Source: Actinomycetota bacterium
Lineage (GTDB): Bacteria; Actinomycetota; Thermoleophilia; Gaiellales; Gaiellaceae
Length of the DNA stretch: 13,759 bases
NCBI GenBank assembly: GCA_005885565.1
Contig: VAXK01000158.1
Span: 1-13,759 of the forward strand
Direction: 5' to 3'
A model generated the notes under the pieces. It did not search any database and was not told where the DNA came from. It saw only the letters and a program-made list of their open reading frames with translations. Numbering within the stretch: the stretch's first letter is position 1; each line of letters starts with the position of its first letter. Positions 1 to 6,344 of this stretch are shown here, piece after piece. The translations under genes and the position numbers were made by a program.

Positions 1-546
1 GGCGGCGTCTTCATGGAGAACCAGTCCTCGTCCTATGGGTTCAAGTCGCAGTGGCTCCGCCCGAAGCAGCCGCTTTACCCGTGCACGGCCGTCTCGCGCC
101 GGCACAAGCTCTACTGCTACCTGATGGTGACCTCGCAGATCCTTCCCGACGAGGGCTACAGCTGGACGAAGACGGTCGGCGTCTGCCGGCGGAGCGAGCC
201 CGGCTGGGTGCCGACGTGCTTCCAGTCGCTCGGGCGCGACGCCTCCGGCCAGACGCGCGGCCAGGTCGCCAAGATCGAGCGCATCTGCCGCGTCGCCGGC
301 GACATGGAGCGCGAGTGCCTGCTCGGGGCCGCCAAGGACCTGACCTCGAACGACGCGAACGGCCGCCGCGCGGCGCGCCTCTGCTCGGGCTCGCCGGCCG
401 CCATGCGCGCCTACTGCTTCTACGGCGTCGGCGAGATCCTCGGCACGTTCACCGCAGACCCGGCGCAGCGGGCGGCGCAGTGCCGCGCGCTCACACGTGA
501 GCGCTCCTGCGTCGCGGGCGCGAACGGCCGGCCGTTCCCCGCGTGA
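1..546 (+). CDS. Cysteine-rich helical-repeat protein, 5' end outside window
   Basis: The reading frame is open to the left edge (it begins G-G-V-F-M), so the ATG at 13 is probably internal and the gene starts upstream. I cannot name a function. Counting from the ATG at 13, ten Cys lie at residues 24, 35, 58, 69, 92, 102, 124, 135, 157 and 166, spaced 11, 23, 11, 23, 10, 22, 11, 22, 9. This gives a repeat of about 32-34 residues, each with a Cys pair 10-11 apart and an aromatic or Leu right after the second Cys in most units (CYL, CFQ, CLL, CFY). It suggests stacked helical hairpins pinned by disulfides, so an exported or periplasm-facing protein is my inference. The stop overlaps the aroC start (GTGA), so the two are probably co-translated. 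The window shows no signal peptide because the N-terminus is missing. Confidence 0.8.
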   Translation, partial: GGVFMENQSSSYGFKSQWLRPKQPLYPCTAVSRRHKLYCYLMVTSQILPDEGYSWTKTVGVCRRSEPGWVPTCFQSLGRDASGQTRGQVAKIERICRVAGDMERECLLGAAKDLTSNDANGRRAARLCSGSPAAMRAYCFYGVGEILGTFTADPAQRAAQCRALTRERSCVAGANGRPFPA

Positions 547-1601
547 CGCTCTCGCTCGTCACGGCCGGCGAGTCGCACGGGCCAGCGCTCGTCGCGATCC
601 TCTCCGGTCTCCCGGCGGGGCTCGTCCTCGACCGGGAGGCGATCGACCGCGACCTGCGCCGCCGCCAGGAGGGCTACGGCCGCAGCCCGCGCCAGCGGAT
701 CGAGTCGGACGAGGTCGAGGTGCTCGCCGGCCTGCGCCACGGCCGCACCCTCGGGACGCCGCTCGCGCTCGTCGTCCGGAACGGCGACCACGCCAACTGG
801 GAGTGGGGGATGAGCCCGTGGCCTCCCGAAGGCGAGCCGTCGGGGAAGGGGACGAAGCCCGTGACGCTCCCGCGGCCGGGCCACGCCGACCTGGCCGGCG
901 CGCAGAAGTACGGGCTCGCGGACGTCCGCGACGCGCTCGAGCGCGCGAGCGCGCGCCAGACGGCCGTCGCGGTCGCGGCCGGCGCTGTCGCGAAGGCGCT
1001 CCTCCGGGAGATCGGGGTCGAGGTCGAGGGCACGGCCGTGGCCGGTACGGACTCTGCCGAGATCGACGCGGCCCGAGCCGACCGGGACACCCTGGGCGGC
1101 GTCGTCGAGGTGCGGGCCCGCGGCGTGCCGCCGGGTCTCGGCTCGTACGCGTCCAAGGACACGCGCCTCGACGCGCGCCTCGCCGCCGCCCTGATGGGCA
1201 TCCAGGCCGTCAAGGGAGTCGAGATCGGGGACGGCTTCGCGCTCGCGACGCTGCGCGGCTCGGCGGCGCACGACGAGATCGAGCCCGACCGGCGGCGCGC
1301 GACGAACCGCGCCGGCGGGATCGAGGGCGGGGTGTCGAACGGCGAGGAGGTCGTCGTCCGCGCGGCGATGAAGCCGCTGCCGACCCTCATGCGGCCGCTG
1401 CGCTCGGTCGACCTCGCCACCGGCGAGCCCGGCGAGGCGCTCGTCGAGCGGAGCGACACCTCCGCCGTCGAGGCCCTGGCGGTCGTGGCCGAGGCAGCCG
1501 TGGCCTTCGAGCTGGCGCGCGCGGCGCGCGAGAAGTTCGGCGGCGACGCGCTCGGCGACTTCGTCGCGGCCCATCGCGCATACCTTGAGCGCCTCCCTTA
1601 A
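543..1601 (+). CDS. aroC: Chorismate synthase
   Basis: Converts 5-enolpyruvylshikimate 3-phosphate to chorismate, the last step of the shikimate pathway, using reduced FMN; cytosolic. The 352-residue product starts with a GTG inside the stop of the upstream gene (GTGA overlap), placing the family motif TAGESHG at residues 7-13. Further family blocks follow in order: the Arg-rich RDLRRRQEGYGRSPR segment near 37-51, TLGTP, the GVPPGLGSY block near 195-203, QAVKGVEIGDG, the NRAGGIEGGVSNGE block near 255-268, and a KPLPTL...LRSVDLATGE stretch before the RSD motif near 303. Length is normal (350-390). No clear ribosome binding site precedes it, which fits translational coupling. Its end overlaps the next gene by 17 bp. 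Identification is secure from the motifs. Confidence 0.97.
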   Translation: MTLSLVTAGESHGPALVAILSGLPAGLVLDREAIDRDLRRRQEGYGRSPRQRIESDEVEVLAGLRHGRTLGTPLALVVRNGDHANWEWGMSPWPPEGEPSGKGTKPVTLPRPGHADLAGAQKYGLADVRDALERASARQTAVAVAAGAVAKALLREIGVEVEGTAVAGTDSAEIDAARADRDTLGGVVEVRARGVPPGLGSYASKDTRLDARLAAALMGIQAVKGVEIGDGFALATLRGSAAHDEIEPDRRRATNRAGGIEGGVSNGEEVVVRAAMKPLPTLMRPLRSVDLATGEPGEALVERSDTSAVEALAVVAEAAVAFELARAAREKFGGDALGDFVAAHRAYLERLP

Positions 1602-3000
1602 CAGGCACCTCGCGCTCGTCGGCTTCATGGGTGCAGGCAAGACGTCGCTGGGGCAGGCCGTGGCCGAGCGGATCGGCCGCCGCTTCGTAGACGTCGACGC
1701 GGCGGTGACGGACGACGCCGCGGCCTTCTTCCGCGAGCACGGCGAGGCCGCGTTCCGGCGGCGCGAGGAGGAGGTGACCGTGCGCGAGCTGGGCGCCGAG
1801 CCGGCGGCCGTCCTCAGCCTCGGCGGCGGCGCCGTCACCTCGGCGGCGGCGCGGGAGGCGCTCCGCGAGCACGCGACCACCGTGCTCGTGGACGTCGACG
1901 TCGACACGGCGTGGGAGCGGGTGCGCGGCGGCGACCGCCCGCTGGCGCAGGACGAGGGTGACTTCCGCCGGCTCTACGAGGCGCGCGCGCCGCTCTACCG
2001 CGAGGTTGCCGACGCGGTCGCGCGCGACGCGGACGACGCCGTGCTCGCCGCTGCGGGCGTCCGCGTCGAGACCGGGGCGCTCGAGCTGCTGGGGTCGCTC
2101 GTCCCTGGCCAAGGGCCGGTCGCGCTCGTGACCGACGCGCGGGTCGCGGGGATCCACGGCGCCGCGGCGCAGGTCGCGCTCGGCGCACGTGTCGCGTCGA
2201 CCCACGAGGCGCCGCCCGGCGAGGAGGCGAAGAGCGTCGCGACCGCGGAGCGCCTCTGGCGCGAGCTCTCGCTCGAGCGCGGCGGAACCGTCGTCGCCCT
2301 CGGCGGCGGCTGCACCACCGACGTCGCGGGGTTCGTCGCCGCCACGTATCTCAGGGGCGTCGCGTGGGTGCCCGTGCCGACGACGCTCCTCGCGCAGGTC
2401 GACGCCGCGATCGGCGGCAAGACGGCGCTAAACCTCCCGGAGGGCAAGAACCTCGTCGGCGCCTTCCACTGGCCGGTGCGGACGCTCGTCGACCCCGCGC
2501 TGCTCGGGACGCTGCCGCAGCGGGAGCGACGCGAGGGCATGGCCGAGGTGGTCAAGACCGGGCTGCTGGGAGGCGAGCCGCTGTGGGAGCTCCCCGACCC
2601 GGAGCTCGTGCGCCGCTCCGCCGCGTTCAAGGCAGGCGTGTGCCTCGCGGACCCGTTCGACCGGGGCCCGCGGGCGGCGCTCAACCTCGGCCACACGTTC
2701 GCGCACGCGCTCGAGGCGGGATCGGGCGGCGCCGTCTCGCACGGACAGGCGGTCGCCCTCGGCCTGCTCGCCGCGCTACGACTCTCCGGGCTCGAAACCG
2801 GGATCGTCGAGGGGATTCTCCATCCGCGGCCGGTGCGCGCCGACCCCGAGCGCGCGTGGGCCGCGCTCCGGCGGGACAAGAAGGTCTCCAGCGGCCGCGT
2901 CCGGCTGGTGCTGCTCGAGGCACCGGGCCGCCCGATCGTCGGCGCCGAGCTCCCCGAGGCCGACGTTCGCGCGGCGCTCGACGCGCTGATCGCGGGATAG
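1585..3000 (+). CDS. aroKB: Fused shikimate kinase / 3-dehydroquinate synthase
   Basis: One 471-residue protein carries two shikimate-pathway enzymes. Residues 1 to about 155 are shikimate kinase: P-loop GFMGAGKTS (13-21), DVD with the shikimate-binding Asp at 38, FR at 57-58, GGG at 80-82, lid Arg in DRPLA (118) and R134 near the C-terminal Tyr. Residues from about 160 to 471 are 3-dehydroquinate synthase: GGGCTTDVAGF near 240, the GGKTALN and GKNLVGAFH blocks, and the three zinc ligands in GMAEVVK (about 320), NLGHTF (about 366) and SHGQAVALG (about 386). The synthase half (about 311 residues) is shorter than the usual 340-365, mainly in the C-terminal helical part, but the active-site blocks are all there. 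The TTG start at 1585 is the only start placed well before the P-loop. Such fusions are known in some Actinobacteria. Confidence 0.95.
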   Translation: MSASLNRHLALVGFMGAGKTSLGQAVAERIGRRFVDVDAAVTDDAAAFFREHGEAAFRRREEEVTVRELGAEPAAVLSLGGGAVTSAAAREALREHATTVLVDVDVDTAWERVRGGDRPLAQDEGDFRRLYEARAPLYREVADAVARDADDAVLAAAGVRVETGALELLGSLVPGQGPVALVTDARVAGIHGAAAQVALGARVASTHEAPPGEEAKSVATAERLWRELSLERGGTVVALGGGCTTDVAGFVAATYLRGVAWVPVPTTLLAQVDAAIGGKTALNLPEGKNLVGAFHWPVRTLVDPALLGTLPQRERREGMAEVVKTGLLGGEPLWELPDPELVRRSAAFKAGVCLADPFDRGPRAALNLGHTFAHALEAGSGGAVSHGQAVALGLLAALRLSGLETGIVEGILHPRPVRADPERAWAALRRDKKVSSGRVRLVLLEAPGRPIVGAELPEADVRAALDALIAG

Positions 3001-3009
3001 GGTGCGCCG

Positions 3010-3435
3010 GTGCGCGTCGCGGTGCTGAACGGCGTCAACCTCGACCTTCTCGGTCGGCGCGACCCGGAGCAGTACGGCAGCCTCAGCTACTCCGAGCTCG
3101 AGACACGGATCTACAGCTGGGCGCAGGAGCTCGGCCTGACGGTGCGGTGCCGGCAGACGAACAGCGAGGGCCAGTACGTCGAGTGGTGCCACGACGCGCT
3201 CGACTGGGCGGACGGCGTGATCGTCAACCCTGGCGCCTGGACGCACTACAGCTATGCGATCCACGACGCGCTCGAGCCGCACACGGCGCCGCTCGTCGAG
3301 GTGCACCTCTCGAACGTCGACGAGCGCGAGGAGTGGCGTCGCGTCTCGGTGCTCGAGGACCTGGCCGCGAAGCGCATCGTCGGCAAGGGGCCGGAGGGGT
3401 ATCGAGAGGCGCTCGAGTTCCTCGCTGCCCGCTGA
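3010..3435 (+). CDS. aroQ: 3-dehydroquinate dehydratase, type II
   Basis: Dehydrates 3-dehydroquinate to 3-dehydroshikimate, the step after AroB; type II enzymes are small dodecamers using a Tyr/Arg pair. The 141-residue product has the full signature: LNGVNLDLLGRRDPEQYG with R17 and catalytic Y22, NPGAWTH at 73-79, VEVHLSN with H99 at 96-102, then R106 and R110 that contact substrate. It starts at GTG 3010, 9 bp after the aroKB stop, so it is the third gene of the aro operon. The family's usual length is 140-150. After it comes a promoter-like sequence and lower-GC accessory genes, so the aro operon probably ends here, although I see no hairpin terminator. Confidence 0.96.
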   Translation: MRVAVLNGVNLDLLGRRDPEQYGSLSYSELETRIYSWAQELGLTVRCRQTNSEGQYVEWCHDALDWADGVIVNPGAWTHYSYAIHDALEPHTAPLVEVHLSNVDEREEWRRVSVLEDLAAKRIVGKGPEGYREALEFLAAR

Positions 3436-3441
3436 CAGTCG

Positions 3442-3470
3442 TTGACAAGCTGTGCCAGCACTGGCAGCAT
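3442..3470 (+). promoter_or_regulatory. Promoter (-35 TTGACA, -10 CAGCAT) for the secreted-protein gene
   Basis: A perfect -35 hexamer TTGACA lies at 3442-3447. After a 17-nt spacer comes CAGCAT at 3465-3470, which keeps A2, A5 and T6 of the -10 consensus. Transcription would start at about 3477-3479, at or next to the ATG at 3479, so the message would be leaderless. It starts just after the aroQ stop, so the next genes form their own unit. Confidence 0.55.
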
Positions 3471-3478
3471 CTTAGGTC

Positions 3479-3847
3479 ATGCTTCGCGTCGCGGTCGTCG
3501 GCGCTCTCGCTGGGATCCTCACTCCCTCCCTCGCGCCGATCGCTCTCGCCGACACGCTGTGCGACAACCGATATAGCACGTACTGCTGTAACCAGACCGT
3601 CGGCCTACGCCTCGTGATGACGTACAAGTCGCAGTGGTACAGCGAGAAGGACTACCACGCGTACCGGTTGCGGTCCGACGGCCTCAAGACTTACGACCAC
3701 TTTCAACCCGTCAGCTCTCAGGGTGTGAGTCCGTACTGGAGCTACACGAACTCCGTCGATGCTCTGCGGCAGACGGCCGAGCAGCGGGGAGGGTCCTCCT
3801 CGGCCAGCTGGGAGATGTGGGAATGGGCACTGGGATCGTGCAGCTGA
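3479..3847 (+). CDS. Small secreted Tyr/Ser/Trp-rich protein, function unknown
   Basis: I do not recognise a family. The 122-residue product starts with a Sec signal peptide: a short basic start (MLR), a hydrophobic core and a likely cleavage after ALA at 24, leaving a mature protein of about 98 residues. The mature part has four Cys (28, 36, 37, 121), enough for two disulfides, and many Tyr, Ser and Trp. By hand count GC is about 62 %, against 70-75 % in the aro and acc genes, so recent acquisition or relaxed codon choice is possible. It has its own promoter and overlaps the next gene by 25 bp, so the two are likely made together. The pair sits between aroQ and efp, where other bacteria often have pepP. 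The start ATG is set by the promoter and the signal peptide. Confidence 0.7.
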   Translation: MLRVAVVGALAGILTPSLAPIALADTLCDNRYSTYCCNQTVGLRLVMTYKSQWYSEKDYHAYRLRSDGLKTYDHFQPVSSQGVSPYWSYTNSVDALRQTAEQRGGSSSASWEMWEWALGSCS

Positions 3848-4470
3848 CTCGTGGCCGTCTCCGGGCGCTCGGGGTCGCTTTGCTCGTGGCGGTCGGCGTC
3901 ACGACGGGGTTGATCCTGGCGAACCGTGGAAGCACGAGCGAGCGCCCGCCGTCGGCGCTGGGTGCGCCGCCCGACATCCGGCCCGCGCCGAACGCTGAGA
4001 TCCGGTTCCATCCCCCGGCCCACGCGCCCGCCGGCGGATGGACGTTCAAGACCTACAAGAATCGCGCGGGCGAGATGTGCGCCGCCGAAGTCGTGCCGGG
4101 CGGGGGTGAGGGCGCCACATGTTTCGCGCCGGGAACGCTGTTCCGAAAGACGCCGCTCCTGGCCTTCCTCGGCTCGCGTCAAACCGGAGACGACATCAAC
4201 CAGTGGGACAACGCGTGGGTCTGGGGCTTCGCCGAGAAGCCGATCACGCACGTCCAGCTCGTCCTCACGGACTGCACCGTCCGGGATCTGCCGGTCGACG
4301 ACGGCGGCGTCTACGCCGACGTCGAGGGATCCGAGACGCTCCACGCCGGCGCATGGCCGTACAAGGTCGTCGGGCTCACTGCCGGTGGTCACATGGTCGC
4401 GACGCACGAGGTCAGGCTCGGCCCGCCGGGGACGGGTCAGGCCCCGGCCGTCCCCGCGCGCTGCGCTTGA
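3823..4470 (+). CDS. Membrane-anchored extracytoplasmic protein, function unknown
   Basis: I chose the ATG at 3823 because GGGAG lies 8 nt before it (3810-3814); a GTG at 3838 is the alternative, and the frame stays open far upstream without a better start. The product is 215 residues. One hydrophobic segment at about 13-33, preceded by three Arg (10, 12, 14), is a signal anchor or uncleaved signal peptide. A Pro/Ala-rich linker follows, then an outside domain of about 160 residues with four Cys (86, 100, 151, 214), consistent with two disulfides. No catalytic motif was recognised. It overlaps the secreted-protein gene by 25 bp, so a shared role at the cell surface is likely. The end is 16 bp before efp and contains the efp promoter region. 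Gene reality is well supported; function is open. Confidence 0.7.
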   Translation: MGTGIVQLTRGRLRALGVALLVAVGVTTGLILANRGSTSERPPSALGAPPDIRPAPNAEIRFHPPAHAPAGGWTFKTYKNRAGEMCAAEVVPGGGEGATCFAPGTLFRKTPLLAFLGSRQTGDDINQWDNAWVWGFAEKPITHVQLVLTDCTVRDLPVDDGGVYADVEGSETLHAGAWPYKVVGLTAGGHMVATHEVRLGPPGTGQAPAVPARCA

Positions 4471-4472
4471 CC

Positions 4473-4478
4473 TAACAT
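4473..4478 (+). promoter_or_regulatory. -10 box of a leaderless efp promoter
   Basis: TAACAT lies 8 nt before the GTG start of efp, so transcription would begin at or next to the start codon. No good -35 hexamer is seen at 16-18 nt upstream. Confidence 0.55.
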
Positions 4479-4486
4479 CCGCCGCC

Positions 4487-5053
4487 GTGGCGGAGACCAT
4501 CTCGACGAACCAGTTCAAAAACGGGATGCACATCGAGCTCGACGGCTTGGTGTGGCGGATCGTCGAGTTCCAGCACGTGAAGCCCGGGAAGGGCGGCGCG
4601 TTCGTGCGGACGAAGCTGAAGGCGCTCGAGTCGGGCGCGGTCGTCGACCGCACCTTCCGCGCCGGCGAGAAGTTCGCGCGCATCTACACCGAGGTCAAGA
4701 ACGTCCAGTACCTCTACGACGCGGGCGACGAGGTCGTCTTCATGGACGAGGAGACGTACGAGCAGTTCGGCGTGCCGCGCGCCGAGGTCGCCGAGGTGCT
4801 CGAGTTCGTCCAGCCGTCGAGCTCGGTGCAGATGCTGACCGTGGACGGGCGCCCGTCCGGGGTGCAGATGCCCTCGTCGCTCGAGCTCGCGGTCACCGAC
4901 ACGGAGCCGGGCGTGAAGGGCGACACCGTCTCCAACGTGACGAAGCCCGCGACGCTCGAGACGGGCGCCGTCGTCCAGGTGCCGCTCTTCGTGAACGTCG
5001 GCGACCGGATCAAGATCGACCCGCGCGAGAAGCGCTACATCTCGAGAGCCTGA
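4487..5053 (+). CDS. efp: Translation elongation factor P
   Basis: EF-P binds ribosomes stalled at proline runs and helps peptide-bond formation. The 188-residue product has the standard three beta-barrel length. The N-terminal KOW-like domain has the loop VKPGKGGAFVR with K35 at the tip, the residue that is modified in some bacteria and left bare in several Actinobacteria. The middle S1/OB-like domain runs from about 66, and the C-terminal OB domain includes GDTVSNVTKPATLETGAVVQVPLFVNVGD, the family signature region. The GTG at 4487 gives the normal N-terminus (ETISTNQFKNGM); the frame remains open further upstream but lacks a plausible start and overlaps another gene. No EpmA/EpmB genes are near. 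Its last 19 bp overlap the convergent transporter remnant. Confidence 0.97.
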   Translation: MAETISTNQFKNGMHIELDGLVWRIVEFQHVKPGKGGAFVRTKLKALESGAVVDRTFRAGEKFARIYTEVKNVQYLYDAGDEVVFMDEETYEQFGVPRAEVAEVLEFVQPSSSVQMLTVDGRPSGVQMPSSLELAVTDTEPGVKGDTVSNVTKPATLETGAVVQVPLFVNVGDRIKIDPREKRYISRA

Positions 5054-6194
5054 TCCTCGGGTAGCGGCTCCTCGCCGACGAACGGCGTGACCACGGCCTC
5101 CGCGCCGGTCCCTCCTGCGCGCATCGACCGGACCTCCGGCACGGCGACGAGGCACAGGAGGCTCGCAACGGTGACTGCGGCCCCGCCGACGAGCACCGCA
5201 CGGGTCCCGACCGCGGCGGCCAAAGGCCCGGCGACCGCGAGCCCGATCGGACGCAGTGCCGTCGATCCCATCCAGTCCCACGACGCGACCCGTCCGAACG
5301 CTTCGCGAGGGACCTGCTGTTGGAGCGTCGTCTCGTAGAGGACGCCCGAGACGCCGATGCAGAGGCCGGCGACGAGCTCGGCGGCCGCGATCGCAGGGGC
5401 CGGAGCCGCAAATCCGAGCAGGACGAGGCTCGGCGTGCTCGCCATGCAGAGGAGGTAGGCGACGACGAGCGGCCGCTCGGGGTGGAGATGGATCGCGGCG
5501 ACGTTGCCGAGGACGGAGCCGACCCCGAAGGCCGCGGCGATGAGCGCCCACGCCGACGAGCGAGCTTGCGCAGGAAGCTCTGCCGCCTCGACACCTCGCG
5601 CACCGGGAGGCGCATACGCGACAGGAGCCACGCGGCGACGCCGAAGGTGGCCGCGTCGCCGAGGATCGCCCACCCGCCGCCGACCGTGGCGAGGAAGACG
5701 CCGGCCACGGCGGGCCCCGCGAACCCCGCGATGCCGAATGCGCCCCACATGAGCGCATTCGCCTGCTGGAGCCGCTGCGGGCTGACGATGTCCGGGACGA
5801 TCCCCGTGGAGGCCGGCCGGAAGAACGCCGCAGTCGTGCCGCGAACGGCCTGGAGGACGACGATCTCCCAGATGCGGGCGGTGCCCATGACGAGGAGCAC
5901 GCCGAGCGTCGCCTCGCTGACGAGCGCTACGAGGCTCGAGGCGATCATCAGGAGCTGCCGCGGCACGCGGTCGGCCCAGACGCCGCCGGCGAGCATGAAC
6001 ACGACCATCGGCACGAGCCGCGCCGCGATGACGAAGCCGAGGTCGGAGGCGGAGCCGGTCAGGTCGAGGACGGCGAACGCAATCGCCACGGGTACCAGCC
6101 AGTCGCCGAAGACCGAGATCGCGTGCGCCGAGAAGAGGAGCCGGAACTCCCGCTCGCGAAGCGCGTCGAAGGACCCCGGGAGCCTCGCCCGCAC
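5035..6194 (-). pseudogene. MFS transporter, broken by deletion and frameshift
   Basis: The gene reads leftward from a GTG at 6194. The first about 200 residues are a good major-facilitator N-terminal half: LREREFRLLFSAHAISVFGDW at the start, the loop 2-3 motif GGVWADRVPRQ near 70-80, and about six membrane segments. After SFLRKLAR (about 5565) the frame turns into Arg/Ser-rich nonsense. The rest of the protein continues in another frame from about 5570 (SSAWALIAAAFGVGSVLG) to the stop at 5035, with five more membrane segments and no homology-like TM7 part. So about 45 residues around TM7 are missing and the frame is shifted. It resembles EntS-like / DHA3 drug-efflux carriers. A product with half the bundle would not transport. 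The 3' end overlaps efp by 19 bp. Confidence 0.8.
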
Positions 6195-6200
6195 GGGCCG

Positions 6201-6206
6201 AGCCTA
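6201..6206 (-). promoter_or_regulatory. -10 box of the MFS gene, leaderless
   Basis: On the minus strand TAGGCT lies 6 nt before the GTG start at 6194, so transcription would begin at or beside the start codon. The promoter still looks intact although the gene is broken. Confidence 0.5.
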
Positions 6207-6208
6207 AA

Positions 6209-6228
6209 GGCGCCGACTCGGCGGCGCC
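6209..6228. repeat. Hairpin and direct repeat in the divergent control region
   Basis: GGCGCCG (6209-6215) pairs with CGGCGCC (6222-6228) around a 6-nt loop. The same stretch also holds a 10-bp direct repeat, GGCGCCGACT, at 6209-6218 and 6223-6232. It lies just behind the -10 box of the MFS gene, about where its -35 should be, so it may be an operator. Confidence 0.45.
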
Positions 6229-6241
6229 GACTTCAGGACGT

Positions 6242-6256
6242 GCGGGCTCTGCCCGC
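6242..6256. repeat. Perfect 6-bp hairpin GCGGGC / GCCCGC
   Basis: GCGGGC (6242-6247), a 3-nt loop and GCCCGC (6251-6256) form a perfect stem in the 150-bp divergent region between the MFS gene and the acc operon. No T run follows, so it is not a classical terminator; its role is unknown. Confidence 0.4.
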
Positions 6257-6270
6257 CCGTCCGCCTGAAA

Positions 6271-6280
6271 CGACCGGTCG
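6271..6280. promoter_or_regulatory. 10-bp perfect palindrome, possible operator
   Basis: CGACCGGTCG is a perfect palindrome 52 bp before the -10 box of the acc operon and 65 bp behind that of the MFS gene. A dimeric regulator could bind it and act on either side. No known operator was recognised. Confidence 0.3.
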
Positions 6281-6331
6281 CAACAATGGAAGTAGTCCGC
6301 GCGGCGAGACGCCGCTGTAGCTGCCGCGCGC

Positions 6332-6337
6332 TAGGGT
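6332..6337 (+). promoter_or_regulatory. -10 box of the leaderless acc operon promoter
   Basis: TAGGGT lies 7 nt before the ATG at 6345, so the message of the carboxyltransferase-AccB / accC / asp23 / nusB operon would start at its first codon. No ribosome binding site precedes the ATG, which agrees. A -35 box is not evident. Confidence 0.6.
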
Positions 6338-6344
6338 CCCGCCG

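Noticed and set aside
420..1907. 495-codon minus-strand frame opposite aroC/aroKB
   Set aside because: Low-complexity Arg/Ala composition and full antisense overlap with two secure genes.
3479..3847. Lactococcin 972-like bacteriocin
   Set aside because: Size, signal peptide and Tyr/Trp content fit loosely, but the Cys residues and lack of the Gly-x-Trp start of the mature protein do not, and no ABC transporter follows.
4467..4472. TTGACC as -35 box for efp
   Set aside because: It abuts the -10 box directly and contains the stop codon of the upstream gene, so the spacing is wrong.
3926..5053. N-terminally extended EF-P of 375 residues
   Set aside because: The added part is an Arg/Ser-rich shadow of the anchored-protein gene; the GTG at 4487 has a promoter box and gives the normal EF-P start.
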